Shown here: positions 10,026 through 21,183 of the stretch, one piece after another
Layout: each line of letters starts with the position of its first letter
Position numbering within the stretch: the stretch's first letter is position 1
DNA from: Talaromyces rugulosus
Lineage: Eukaryota; Ascomycota; Eurotiomycetes; Eurotiales; Trichocomaceae
Length of the DNA stretch: 64,000 bases
Assembly (NCBI RefSeq): GCF_013368755.1
Contig: NC_049563.1
Span: 4,650,001 to 4,714,000, forward strand
Reading direction: 5' to 3'
Notes under the pieces: model-generated
What the model saw: the letters and a program-made list of their open reading frames with translations, nothing else
Told to the model about the DNA's origin: nothing
The model's database searches: none
Position numbers and translations under genes: made by a program

Positions 10026-12590
10026 CTACTTCTTTCCCTGGGCTACATTCTGAAGAAAGCCCAGTAAAAACGCCTTGTTGTCTGGCGATGTTAGCCGATG
10101 AGCCCCCGAATTCGTAGTGCCGTTTTCTGATGGGCTACCTAGCCTCGACACGTTTGCCGGTATATTTGATTCGACACCTGAAAGCGACGGAGACGAAATT
10201 GCATCAAAATGGCCTCGCGACGCGGGGCGGTCTGCGGCCGAAGCCATGTAAGAAGATTTTTCACTTGGGGACTTGCCGAACAGATTCAATAATGTTTCTT
10301 TTTGCGCCGCTGTTTGACTAGGTCGTCGATCATACTTGGGCACGATGGGTTTGTCGTGAGTTATCGTCGGGACCTTGTTCACCGGTGCGTATGGGTTCGG
10401 GCTTGGAGACAATTCATGGACAGGGATCGTGCGAGTAGGCAGCACATTATTAAGGTCCAATTTCTCCGAGCGCCGCAAGATTTGTGGCTGGAAGCCTTTG
10501 GATACTTCTGCAGTTTTGGTCTTTTCATTCGCCCTGTCAATATGCGAACGAGATGAAGGGCGTGAAATTTGCTCAGACGACACCGACGAGTCCCTCTTGG
10601 CAGCTGATGGCCGTGATAGAATTTTGATCGGAGATGCTGCAGCCACTGGCTTCTTGCTTGTCTTGGGTCGATGGGTTTCCTGCTTTACAAATCCCTTTTG
10701 GCCAAATTCAGGTGTCTTCAATGGACCGGACACTGTAGCAGATGTAATAGCATCGTCGTCAAGATGGGTTGCCTTGACATTTGATACCTCTTTTTTGCTC
10801 GAGGGAGGTCGTTGTAGAATCTGTACCGGGGCATTTTTCACTGGCTGAGCTGCTAATTCCGCAGCAGGCATTGGCGATGGCTTGTGTGCGGAGCCTTTGA
10901 GCAGAGCCAGCAGATTATCCTGAGGTGGCAACGGCTTGAGCTGTGTTGACAGTCCCACGCCGTGCTGTGATATGGTTGCCGGTTTTGGTGTGGGAGACTG
11001 GGTTTTGAACACATTCAGAAGGGCCAAGGAGTGGCTGGTCAATTTCGGAGGTGGCAATTTGCTTGCAGGAGGTATCGTCGACCCCTGGAACGGAGCCGCA
11101 TTTGTCTGCTGGGCAAATTGTGGATCTCCAGTCTGCTGATAGGGTGCAACCTGTGTTGCGTGGAATGGTGCGGCATGTTGTTGTTCATTGCGTAGTTGAG
11201 GAAACATGTTATCAGATAATGATGGACGTTGTTCAGAAACAAACGCGTTCCAGTTTCTCGAGGGAGGTGGCGCACTCGCATAGGGAGCAGGAAAGCCAAA
11301 AGGTTGGTTTTGAACAGCAGGAGCCGGTGAAACGCCGTCGTGTGAGATCTGTTGGTGTGGCATGTAGGAAGAGGGAGGCTGGCGAAAGACGACAGGCTGT
11401 TGATGTAATCCTTCCGGTACACGCGCCATAGGTCCGGGAATGCCCTGAGTTGCAGTTTCACTGGAGCCGTTGAGCAAGAGTGACAGCAAAGCATTCGACT
11501 TTGATGGGTCGGTGGTTGAAACGGGAGGGGAAGGCTGTATAACCGAGGCTGAGGGGCCAATGTTGAGCAGGCGCTTCAGATGCGACGAGACATCCTGTGA
11601 AGGACTAACTTCCGGTAGATCGCTGGCGGTGCCAGGCTGGGTATATATATGACTTGAAGCAAAGCCATTGTTGGCCGAGATAAACGCTTCGTCCATAGAT
11701 GTTTCGCCTTCTGTATAGGCCAGTGAAGAGACTGCTGGATAGTTCTTGGCGTCCAGCTTTCGCTGTTGGGCGATCCATTTTTTGAGGGGATGAAGGAACG
11801 GAGCAACCATGTAAAATTTGTTGGCGTTGACAACGTCATTCTGGGCTTGTTTGTTCTTCTTGACCGTAGGAAGATCGGACAGGTTGACCCATTCGATCCT
11901 ACTAATTTCCTTTCTGGTCTGAGGAGCAAACTGGGTATCCATGGGCACACCACGAAAGACGTAGAGTTTCATGTGCTGCTCGCGCATGGTTATCTCGATA
12001 TACTTCATCTGCTTGTCGTCCTTGACGAGGCCAGCTTCCTTCAAATCATATCCGGTCTCTTCGAGAACTTCGCGTACAGCACAGTCCAAATCTTTTTCTT
12101 CCTTGTTGATTTTGCCACGAGGAAAACTCCAATTCGCATTCTTTTTCCAACCTTTGACCAAGACGACTTTGTCCATGGTTTCATTGAGCATGATAGCGCC
12201 TCGCACTGGCACACGGGTTTTGTATGCCAGGAATTCTGCAAATGCCGTTGTATGATGATACTCCGACCACTGCGACATCAGTGGGCAGTGCTGAAAGATG
12301 CGCATCGCAAAGGCCTTCAGGGACAGCGAAGGCAGGGCCGGATCGAGAGGCCGAATGAAGTCCTCGTAGAACCATTGCGCCTCTTCCACCTGAAAGCAAA
12401 TTCGTTCCACAGATTCCAGTTCTTCTCGCGGTAGGTTTATGATAAAGCGGACACACAGGTCATCCAGCCCTATTGGAGTTGACGAAGATTTTCAAGTTAG
12501 CTTCCTATGCCATTTTTGCAAGTCTCAGTGAGTATGGGAGGAGCTACTGGCAAACGCACAGTCTTCGAGGCTTAGTCTTGTTTCTGTCAT
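10026..12590 (-). CDS. dcp2: mRNA-decapping enzyme subunit DCP2
   Basis: Exon 1 is 12590-12560 and exon 2 12469-10026, giving 824 residues. The tiny first exon (MTETRLSLED plus one base) is joined to DDLCVRFIINLP, restoring the conserved Dcp2 box A start. Box A (residues about 11-95) contains VERICFQVEEAQWFYEDFIR. The Nudix domain has PVRGAIML at about 98-105 and the Nudix box near residues 129-153 (AVREVLEETGYDL). The rest (260-824) is disordered, rich in Pro, Gln and Ser, with short Leu-rich motifs such as LLSLLLNG, NLLALLKGS and LLNLFGKSP, like the helical leucine-rich motifs that bind Edc3 in yeast Dcp2. It removes the 5' cap of mRNA in P-bodies with Dcp1. It is divergent from the DUF4112 gene. 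Confidence 0.97.
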
Positions 12591-13264
12591 AATGGCGACT
12601 ATAAGTGGGCATTTCAAAATGCAGAGGAGTAACGACGGGAGCCTGAATCAGATCTGATGAGGTTTGGGATCAGTGATCGCAGGCTAGGCACACTAGGGGC
12701 ACCCCAGTGCTGGTCCACCGCTGGATCAGGGGTTTGACCGCTGTGGGTGGCGGAACTATGAGCTGGTTCAACCTGGCCGGATTTCTGAATACGTGGACAG
12801 AAGCGAAACAAACACACATGTAGCGGCGTAAAGAAGATGGCAAAGGCCAAACCAGCCGGACAAGAGGTGGTTGGTTGTTGTGGGTCGTCTCTAGCTCCGT
12901 CCGGGAGCAACAGCCAGACTATGGAAATTGCACCGCCACACGGCCGATGCCCAATCGCTCTGTGGCGCCACTGCCCCAGCCACTCCGTGGGTCTGTGCGC
13001 GCGGAATGACGTGGGCGGGCGCTTGCTGAAAGCCTGAAACACCAAAGGGAAAAGCTGCTGAGACCGCAACTGTCTCGCCTGACTCTTACAACAAGTCTTT
13101 TCCCCTTTGTTCCCCTTTGTTTTATTCTTTGTCTGCATCTATTATTTGCATAGTACCAGGGGCTTGCCACTACTACGCCAGCCGATTTCGTACCGGACAT
13201 TCCAGCTGCTCTATTTATTTTGCGCCAAAGGTTGCAGTGGCAAAGCTACGATAGAACAACAATA
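12591..13264. promoter_or_regulatory. Divergent intergenic region between DCP2 and the DUF4112 gene
   Basis: A 674-bp gap with promoters for both divergent genes. It holds a T/C-rich pyrimidine tract at about 13095-13140 preceding the plus-strand gene (typical of fungal promoters) and a TATTTATTTT motif near 13213. No gene is supported. Confidence 0.45.
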
Positions 13265-14208
13265 ATGGCTGCTCAATTGGCTTCATTTGTGGGCAGAAGC
13301 ATCTTGAAGGAGAATGTCAAGAACAAGTTTGGCCAGGAGGTAAGTTGCATTCGACCACGACTACCAAAGTTTGCGACAGAATATATACTAAAATCTACTT
13401 CTCTTCAGGATCCCTACTTCGAGCATGTGCCTGCCTCCCGACTGGGTCGTGCATTTGGCAAGAAAACCCAAAAGCGTCGCAAAGCCATTCCACCGGGCCT
13501 GTCTCAAAACGATGCCAAAATCCTCAATCGCGTGAAACGACGGGCGTACCAGCTCGATTATTCCCTTTTTAGCCTATGCGGTCTCCGATTTGGCTGGGGG
13601 AGCGTTATTGGATTGATACCCTTGTAAGTGAAGCCCAGCGGAAACCGGAAAACTCAAAAGCTGATTATGATATCTTTTTCAGTGCTGGTGACGGTGTGGA
13701 TGCCGCGTTGGCCATGATGGTGGCCAGGGATTGCCAAAAAATCGATGGCGGACTCCCTCCGCAGCTCTATTCTCGGATGTTGATCAACATCGTCTTCGAC
13801 TTCGTCATTGGCCTTGTTCCGTTTATTGGTGACCTTGCCGACGCAGTTTACAAGTGCAACACTCGCAATGCCATTCTCTTAGAAAAGTATCTCCGAGAGA
13901 AGGAGGCTAAAGCAGATAAGAAACGCGCCAAGAGAGCGAATGATCCACAGAGAAACCAGCGTCCCGTCGACTTGAGTATCCCCGAGGAGTTTGACAGATA
14001 TCAGGATGACATGATACCGGACCCTCCGGGTTATACGCAAGATCCTGTCTCAGAGTCGATTCCAATAGAGCACGGTAACAATTCTCACGGCCCTGTCAGA
14101 CCCGATCCCGCGCATAGATCCAAATCTCCTCGACGAAACAAAAGTCGTTCGGGCGGACGGAGGCAAAAGCAAGGAGACCTTGAAGCCGGCGTCAGTGGTG
14201 GCCGTTAA
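13265..14208 (+). CDS. DUF4112-domain membrane-associated protein
   Basis: Three exons, 13265-13339, 13409-13623 and 13683-14208, encode 271 residues. Start is MAAQLASFVG. The DUF4112 domain spans about residues 55-150, shown by YSLFSLCGLRFGWGSVIG, PFAGDGVDAALAMMVA, then INIVFDFVIGLVPFIGDLADAVYKCN, two hydrophobic helical stretches that could be membrane segments. The tail from residue 160 is basic and disordered (KEAKADKKRAKRAN, PRRNKSRSGGRRQK). The family is widespread in bacteria and fungi with no settled function. It is convergent with NCS2, whose stop lies 107 bp away. Confidence 0.85.
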
Positions 14209-14314
14209 TGAGCAGTGCCCTCAGTTTACTTCCTGCATGGAAGATCCTGCTTTTCGTCAAATTTTTGGTATATGGTGGATAATTTCCTAGTATAATCTGT
14301 AACAATGTCATATT

Positions 14315-15482
14315 TTAAGCGTTGGAAACTCGAATGTCATCTCTGGATCGTAAACACGCGTAGCAAAGTCGGTTAGTGTCGTTCCCATGCACCGCAATAG
14401 AGCCTTGGCTCTGGAGAGGAGCAGAGCACATTGAGCATTCTGGGTCAGAGGTGGGACTGTTGTCTTGTTCAAGCTTGTCGGCAGTTCGAACAACATTAGC
14501 CATGACACCAGGGTATTTCTCCCCGTGTGTCACAATGTATTGATTCATTAGAGCATCGATCGAGAGGTCTCGTGTGGATAGGCTCTCTGCTTGCTGAGTA
14601 TTAGGAACGACGACACTTTGTAACTTTGGAGTTTGTTCGACATAGAGGTCTAGTTCCGACCTATAAAGTTCCCGGAGCGGGAAGCAAAACTGCATGCCCC
14701 ATGGAGAAGGGCCATCACGGATTTGCCATGTCAAGGAAATACCACGGCCCTTTGCGACGTTCGCAAGAGTCTTGGCAGCCAGGCGGCTATCAGAGTCTCC
14801 CCAAACAACTGCCTCACAATCATACTTTCTGGCATATGCGACCACTAGTCGAATCAAAAGGAGATTATCCAGATCCGCTCTCGCTGTGGCAGTAGATATA
14901 GATGCCCGGAAGGAGTCCAGCAGATCTGCGCCGGACTTGCTTTCGTCATCCACGAATCCAAAATCGCCAAGAGTGTTTTTGATATCCAGGTCGACGTCAA
15001 AGATGCTATGAAGTGGCACTATCGAGTAGGTGTGACTTGGATAATGCTCCTTTGCAGCGTCGAAATGAGCCTTCACGGAAGGCAGTTGTGGAGAAATCGA
15101 TGAGGGGTCTATGACGAGTACGTAAAGATCGAATCCAGCACCGAGTGGGTTTTTGGACAGCTGTCTTTCCCGAAGCTTGTCCAGCATATTCAAAAGAATC
15201 GACGATGAAGCACCGAGAGAGAGGGGTAACAGTAGTTTGGCGGGGGGTGCATCTCTTTGCGGCCGGTAATTTGCCATCCGTCGAGCAGTCTTTGCGTCTG
15301 CGAAGCTGATGAAGCATGGCCTGCCATATTGTTATTTGGTTAGCAAACACCGATGATCTGTCTGCCTTGTTCAATATTGTCGAGCACTGCACTTACTGGC
15401 ACAACGGACGATTGCGTATTGTCGCGCACGGCTCGGCACCTTTGCAGGCAACGCAAAGGTTCTTGGGATCCTTGCTCGGCAT
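14315..15482 (-). CDS. ncs2: Cytoplasmic tRNA 2-thiolation protein 2 (CTU2/NCS2)
   Basis: Exon 1 is 15482-15397 and exon 2 15320-14315, 363 residues. The N-terminus has the CTU2-type zinc-binding motif (LCVACKG...CATIRNRPLCQPCF), completed by splicing. The body is an ATP-PPase/adenine alpha-hydrolase-like fold but, as in the CTU2 family, without a strong PP-loop: KLLLPLSLGASSS replaces the active SGGxDS. A second Cys pair cluster lies near the C-terminus (CSMCSAPL, LCYACL). Together with CTU1/NCS6 it performs Urm1-dependent 2-thiolation of the wobble uridine (mcm5s2U34) in cytosolic tRNAs for Lys, Glu and Gln. Confidence 0.93.
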
Positions 15483-16675
15483 CTTCACAGGGCCTGCGAT
15501 GAGAATATGTCGATAGGTATATGGGCAGTTGACAGCAAGATGTTGTATATTCATATAATTGATTCCTCCCAAAAAAAAAAAGAAAGTCGTCGCCCCTCTG
15601 TGGGTCCGGGATCTGCGGGCGCTGCACTGATTGGCTCTGCAGCGGCCCTCTCATCTACACAGTATATTTTCAAAGTTTAGAGTCGCTTTCCTCAAAATAC
15701 AATCCTAAACTTATAGGTATTGCTGTTGTCGAACAGAGCTGATAGAAGTAAGTAATTCAGATCTAAATATCTTCAAAGACAGCCCAGAAATGATGAATAG
15801 CAAATGAATACTACATTCATTCAAACAAGAACTATATCAATTATTGATCAGCATCCGAGAATCTATATGCCAAGGGATCCTCTCAATGGGAGACTTATCA
15901 ACTGGTAATCTGCCTAGCTACAGTATTTCTTCCTCCTCTGCGTTTCCTCCACATTTGATATTATTCAACACAAAGCGCCTATTATCTAGTATTCGTCACA
16001 TATCGTGCTTTTGTGGAACCAGTCGACTTTGTCCCGTTTGCCCTGCTCTTTGTCGCTTTGCACTTCCGCTCAGGGACAGGCCGGTCATCTGATGGAGTCT
16101 CTAGAATTCATCGGGGCAATTGTGACTCCACATATAAAAGCTACTAGAACAAAGAAATCCTTGTTGGCCGACACCGGTTCTCCGAAATAGGCAATCGCTG
16201 ATCCTTCGGAATAGGAGCGAGTGCCCCATGAGTGCCCCATGACCCGCACGGTGAGAGAAAATTCTCATAGATGATGGCCCGGACAGGGATGTTCGGTGGG
16301 TGGGAGCCCGGGGGAACCATGTTGAATCCGGTGAACCGGCCCTGATGTTTCTTCCTAAAAAGTATTTAACCCAGGCTCTTCTCCCTTGCATTCCTCTTCA
16401 CCTCTATCATACTCTTCTTTAGATCACCATCATCAAGTCCCAACCACCCCTCTGGAAACCACATTCAGTTGAGCTTCAGAGAGATTTTGAGCTTTGTGGT
16501 TTTCGTCACTAACAGTCTCCGGAATAGTTGGACCTTTTTATCGGTTCATCTCCCTTTTATCCCTTCTGTTAACTTCTCATTTCTCAAATCTATATCCACA
16601 ACCTTCTATTTCTTCACCCCACGCTCTATCCATCAATTTCTCACTCTTCACAATCCTGGAAAATCATCGAGATAT
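15483..16675. other. Gene-poor spacer at start of accessory island
   Basis: No supported gene. It begins with the NCS2 promoter, including a poly-A run near 15573. A TATA-like AGTATTTAACC at about 16361, followed by CT-rich sequence and CACCATCATCAAG near 16430, resembles a functional fungal promoter pointing right, toward the decayed gene that follows. Confidence 0.5.
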
Positions 16676-18000
16676 TCTGGCTTTCCTCCAGCTTTAGTGG
16701 AATTAGTACAGAATACCGGTCTTCTGTATTATCAAGTGGAAAACTTCAAACTTGGGACATTTATGAACGTCCAGTTTCGATCGCACGGCGGCATGACCAT
16801 CAGTCTTGTGAAGAGGAGCGAAGACGAAATTCGAGAATATGTGCTCGAAACTTCCGGTATTCATTGACAATGAGGAGTCACCTGAATACTTTACTATGAT
16901 ACTTTACTATCTTCCCAAATTTCCGGGGAAAATCCCTTGGTATCCGTACCTCAGACAACGCCGTGAGAAGCCCATGACCACCACACTTGGTCAATTATAG
17001 TCTTGTGCAATGGTGCAAGCGATGTCCGATTCCAATAGTACCAGGAAGGTTCCTGTTTCCAGTCATTTTTACGACCTCGATGAAGCAGCTATCAAGCTCG
17101 TGTATGGCGCCTACTTGGAATACAAAATCTTATTCATTGATTTTCAACGTGTTGAAAGCGCTGAACACAAGATGGCTCTGCCGTTCTCTTCGCTGCTGTG
17201 CAATTCGGGAAACGCCAGAACCATTATGACGGAATTTCTATACCAAGAGTCGTTAGCTTTCCAATACCGTGCGATTTGATACTATTGCTGATTCATTGGC
17301 GCCCATTACGAACACATTTTCTGGGAAGGTCGTCTGGGAGAAGCTGATTACTTGCCAATCGAAGTTCAAGTTACATCCCCACGATTTGAAATTGCAAGTC
17401 AACGCTATCATTACTCTATGCTAATCTGGCTTTAAACGGTGGCATCTAATTCTCTTGAATCAAGAGTACATGGCATTGGACTACGTGCATTTCTTTCAAG
17501 GGCTACTGCAAGGGCTTGAAGTGTAGGAATGGTACTAGCATTGATGATGAGACCGAGGATAACCACCCCGAATACGACGTAATTTCTCTTTACGTGCAAT
17601 TCAACCCCACTGATTTTTTCTCTAAACGTGAGTTAAAATTGGTGGAAGAGAAGAGTCAATGGCGCAGACAAGCCATAAATTGTACAAGAGAGCAGTTGAA
17701 ACACTACAGGCCACGGTGGTTTCCAAGGCGAATCTCCTCCTTTGTACCCCGTAGCTGGCTTCGTCAGAGGTGATAAGGCACAATTTTGGCTCTTATGAGT
17801 GTGGTGGAATTGTCATCGCCGGAGATGAAGATGGCCAGAGTTCGGAGCCAGTTGCATGGATCCCAATTGCTTTCCTGGGATATCCTTAGTTGATCGACGC
17901 CATCCTTCGCTTTGGGGATAGACAGCAACTTTCGCCGCTTGCTCTATCCGAGACTTATCCGTTCAGCGGATTTGGTGGTCAGACGAATCAATAGATGTTT
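16676..18000 (+). pseudogene. Decayed protein-coding gene of unknown family (several frameshifts and stops)
   Basis: Coherent protein-like segments occur one after another in changing frames on the plus strand: LVELVQNTGLLYYQVENFKL... to REYVLETSG (ending about 16865), FIDNEESPEYFTMILYYLP (about 16865-16990), VSSHFYDLDEAAIKLVYGAY (from about 17055), RFDTIADSLAPITNTFSG (about 17272-17420), MALDYVHFFQGLLQGLE (about 17470), DETEDNHPEYDVISLYVQF (about 17550-17755), and GGIVIAGDEDGQSSEPVAWI (about 17810-17890). The junctions lack splice sites and several stops interrupt, so this is a broken gene rather than a multi-exon one. Joined length would be roughly 400 residues. The fold looks soluble. I do not recognise the family. 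Promoter-like sequence upstream (about 16360) suggests loss was recent enough to keep it. Limits are approximate. Confidence 0.55.
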
Positions 18001-18039
18001 GACCGCCATCTGAGACACTACGAATCAAAGGAATGATCT

Positions 18040-18123
18040 ATGATGCATATAAATTCAATCTCCTACAACACAACCTCATCCTCAATCTCAACAACAGCAA
18101 CAGCAACAGCAATAGCAGCAACA
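18040..18123 (+). promoter_or_regulatory. TATA-like element and CAA/CAG-rich leader of the small secreted gene
   Basis: The sequence gcatataaattc (about 18046-18057) looks like a TATA box, followed about 30 bp later by a CA-rich leader with (aacagc)-type repeats running up to the ATG at 18124. This argues that the in-frame ATG at 18040 is upstream of transcription and that 18124 is the true start. Confidence 0.45.
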
Positions 18124-18567
18124 ATGAACTTTTTGTCGCTTGTTTTTTTGGTGCTCTGTGCCCTTGGGGCACCGTATGGCCAGTCTGTGCTGGTTGTTTC
18201 GTCCGTGGCTCTATCCGCGCCCTCCTCCCCCTCGCCATCACCCTCCTCGGGCCCCTCGGACGAGTTTGACGTCGGAGACGTCAAAAAAAAAGAGTAAATA
18301 TATTATCTGATATATTGGGAATATACTAATACTTTTTTAAATAGAACTGGGGGCAAATGGTGGCACCCCATGGTCATCATAGTGACCGTTCTTTTTGCTC
18401 TTATGGTAGGCTAGCATTTGTAAGATATAGTCTTTTGATGATCTTATGAGTTTGGTTACTTATTGATTGATATCTTTTAGGACCCGGTCCGAAACGTGGA
18501 AATTCTGGCTTTGGCACAGCTCCAATCCCCTCGCCCGTCGATGGCTCCGTCCCCAAGCGTTCCCTAA
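18124..18567 (+). CDS. Small secreted or single-pass membrane protein, multi-exon, unknown family
   Basis: Exons 18124-18293, 18345-18405 and 18481-18567 would encode about 105 residues. The start MNFLSLVFLVLCALGAPYG is a clear signal peptide, followed by a Ser/Pro run (APSSPSPSPSSGPSD) and, in exon 2, a hydrophobic segment WWHPMVIIVTVLFALM. Intron 1 has a good branch site (atactaatac) and acceptor. The 3' end is uncertain: exon 3 read in phase stops at 18565-18567, but another frame of exon 3 (GPGPKRGNSGFG..., ending KAAI) splices well through GTACAT...TTATAG (about 18580-18640) to an exon encoding IGWIVCAGLLPTLALLANVA and ending at about 18791. That frame would need a one-base change upstream, for example in the A9 run at 18283-18291. 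Either the assembly has an indel or the gene is decaying. Confidence 0.4.
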
Positions 18568-18799
18568 AGGCAGCAATTTGGTACATCATCTTTTTCTATG
18601 CTGGCATCCTTGGTATAATGTCTAATTGATATCTTATAGCAATTGGCTGGATAGTATGCGCAGGCCTCCTGCCAACGTTGGCCCTGCTGGCGAACGTGGC
18701 CCGGCCTAGTCTTACTCGCCTGCTGTCGAACGACAACCCAAAAGACATTGGGAATGACTGGGATGGAGTAGAGAGGATAGTGATTGTATAAATTAAAGA

Positions 18800-19734
18800 T
18801 GTATATACTATAACGACCAACGAAGTATACGTTATGAAAGATGCCAACGCGTTTCGCGCTAGTGGGCCACATCACGTTACTTTGTTACATAAGCGGCATA
18901 GCAGCGCAAGGAGTATTTTACGCATTATGAGGCCGTTGGGATTGGGATGGACGAGTCTATATGCGCAAAAAGTGGGATGAGTGAGAAGTAGTATAGCAGA
19001 TCGAGTTAGGGCTTGGTGTTTCATGTGCTAACCACTTTTGGGGGTTGTTTTCAATCGCCATACCAACAGCCGCCTCGCATTATGAATTCCGGAACAGTGT
19101 TCCGATCAACAATCATTGGGTCTAGTGATAACAAGTTAAACCGATTATAGTAAGGCTTGAACTTTGAATCTCAATATTTTTATTTTGCTTATCCTGATTC
19201 CTGAGTGATACGTTACAGTGAAACTAGCTATAAGTGCCTTAAAAAACAGGCACTTGAGGTGCTTATGTCTTCTGCATCAATTCAAATTTTCAAAGTGACA
19301 CTCTAATTACTGTGGATCTGTATCGTCCTACAATTAATGGTCAAGGTCCTCTTCGTTTCAAATCTGTCTCAAAGGAGCCTTGAAGACCAAAGAAATACTA
19401 CCATGTATTATTAGGAGCATAGGCTCGGCGGGTGTAGAGCGCTTCTCCACAGTACTCCGGACTCGATAGCGATCCATGATTAATTGTTACGTACGCCCTA
19501 GGTTGCAGATATCTATGATATTGAGGACATAGGCAGGCAGTCAAAATTCTAAACCACAGATCAATATAGTATTTCATTGATGATCAGGCAGGGTAAATGC
19601 CTGGAAGCTGCTGCCTGCACCCGCGCATAGTATTTAACCAACTCCCCTTACCTCCATCTAGCCTTTAGCCTTTCTAGCGATTGACAACTTTTAATACGCC
19701 TTCAATTTTGTACGAGATTGAGAGTCTAACAAAT
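18800..19734. other. Intergenic, accessory island
   Basis: No gene seen. A small hairpin occurs at about 19233-19256 (agtgcc...ggcact around an A/T loop). A TATA-like agtatttaacc at about 19628 followed by CT-rich sequence precedes the Cys-rich gene and is very like the promoter motif at 16361. Confidence 0.45.
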
Positions 19735-20391
19735 ATGCTTTCGCGAATTGAAAAATTTTTTCTTGATCATGGCCACTTCCATACTGTTGTCGGGATACAG
19801 AAAATCGCTAAAATCGGTAGAGTTTCCTGCCCACTGCAATGGCCTGGAATTAGGGCTCAGACAGGTTGGATCCATCGGTTGATAGTATTATCCTTTGAGG
19901 GCATGGATTTAATTCTTACTGAGATTACCCATTTGCAAGACGCGCATTATCTTGAAGAACTCCAAAAGCTCAATAGAAGCTTAACGACAGAGGAGACGGC
20001 TAAGCTTACACGGGCCCAGCATCAAATATCACTGCATGAGGTGTACTGGTGGCTATTCATTAGTCGATATCATGCTCTCCTATATACAAAACCTAAAGGC
20101 CCTTGGATTCGGCGGTTTAATCTTCTCTGCAGCGGAAATCTTTTACCCACCCAGGAGGAAGTCCAGAGGGCATGCAAGAGCCTTGGTGGTTGCTGTGCAT
20201 ATAGCTGCAATTGTTGCTATCAGGATCGAGGTTCATCCAGAATGCCGGGTGTGCTAATGCATTGCATTAGAAATTGTGCCTGTTGTTTGAAAAGAAGGCC
20301 ACTTGATCATGCTGCCAAAATGAATTGGGCGAATTCGAAAGCCATACGAGTGCTTGCTAGGGATTTCTATTGTCGCAATAAATCATTCTAG
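19735..20391 (+). CDS. Cys-rich orphan protein with duplicated C-x3-C-x-CC motif
   Basis: An intron-less 218-residue frame starting at MLSRIEKFFLDH (19735); the open frame extends upstream to 19681 but without ATG. The N-terminal two thirds is a helical, soluble-looking domain (WIHRLIVLSFEGMDLILTEI, LTTEETAKLTRAQHQISLHEVYWWLF). The C-terminal third has two matching cysteine clusters: GGCCAYSCNCC (about residues 150-160) and MHCIRNCACC (about 179-188), joined by a basic linker with RGSSRMPGV. I recall unnamed ascomycete orphan proteins with such paired C-x3-C-x-CC modules; no function is known. It has no signal peptide, so an intracellular metal- or zinc-binding module is a reasonable inference. 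Promoter TATA-like AGTATTTAACC lies about 105 bp upstream. Confidence 0.6.
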   Translation: MLSRIEKFFLDHGHFHTVVGIQKIAKIGRVSCPLQWPGIRAQTGWIHRLIVLSFEGMDLILTEITHLQDAHYLEELQKLNRSLTTEETAKLTRAQHQISLHEVYWWLFISRYHALLYTKPKGPWIRRFNLLCSGNLLPTQEEVQRACKSLGGCCAYSCNCCYQDRGSSRMPGVLMHCIRNCACCLKRRPLDHAAKMNWANSKAIRVLARDFYCRNKSF

Positions 20392-21183
20392 GACCTTGGC
20401 ATGATAATGGTATAAATACCACTACCTAGCTCATTTACGAGTTCCAGCATTTGAACTGGTACTGAAAATGTACTGTAGCTACGTTGCTAAATATGAACCG
20501 TTGCAGCCTTGGAAGCCTTGACACATGTGTGCTTATATTTATTGGTGTGTTAAAAATTCAATAACAGTTCAACCTGGTTAATAAGGTTATATTTGTAAGT
20601 TATTTTTCACATATCTGATAATATAGCTTCAAACCTAGTATTCGAATCATCCATACTCGTGGTGATAGAAAGAGTCAGGAATTTGACATGTACATCAATT
20701 GATATAGACTTGCGCTTGTCTGACAGGCAACTTAAAGCTCACACGTATGTATCAATCAAAATTGCAGAACAGCAGAAGAATTAACCAAGGCTTCCTGTAA
20801 GCGGTAGATGTATGGATGTCACAGCAAGTCCGATCCCATCCAAGCAACAGTAAAAATATCCAGCCCCAGTCCAAACCCCAGACTTCTCTAGTTGGATCCT
20901 AGAAGTTGCCAAGAAGGGATCAGCACTCCGTATAATGGCGATAGCCGAGCTTTTCATAATATGCAAAACTTTTCCTAATCAAATGAGACACCCCTAGACA
21001 AAACCGTAAACCGAGAGCCCTACAGGTTAATATAGACAAGTAATCATATTTGTTTTTCCATCTATGTACTATAAATGCTATAAAATAGCGTTCTAAGCAG
21101 TCTTGGAAACGAATTGCAGTCATATCACTTTCTATAGATAGATTCAGTCAATAGTTATGGGATTGGTGGCCACTCTAACTCTC
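20392..21183. other. Intergenic, AT-rich, no gene
   Basis: A 792-bp stretch between the convergent Cys-rich gene and the DOMON-b561 gene. Short open frames exist but none has composition or splice support. Confidence 0.5.

Noticed and set aside
11766..12434. 222-codon plus-strand frame
   Set aside because: Antisense of the DCP2 Nudix domain.
19681..19734. Non-ATG extension of the Cys-rich gene
   Set aside because: The frame opens with TTG; a nuclear fungal gene should start at ATG, so 19735 is used.
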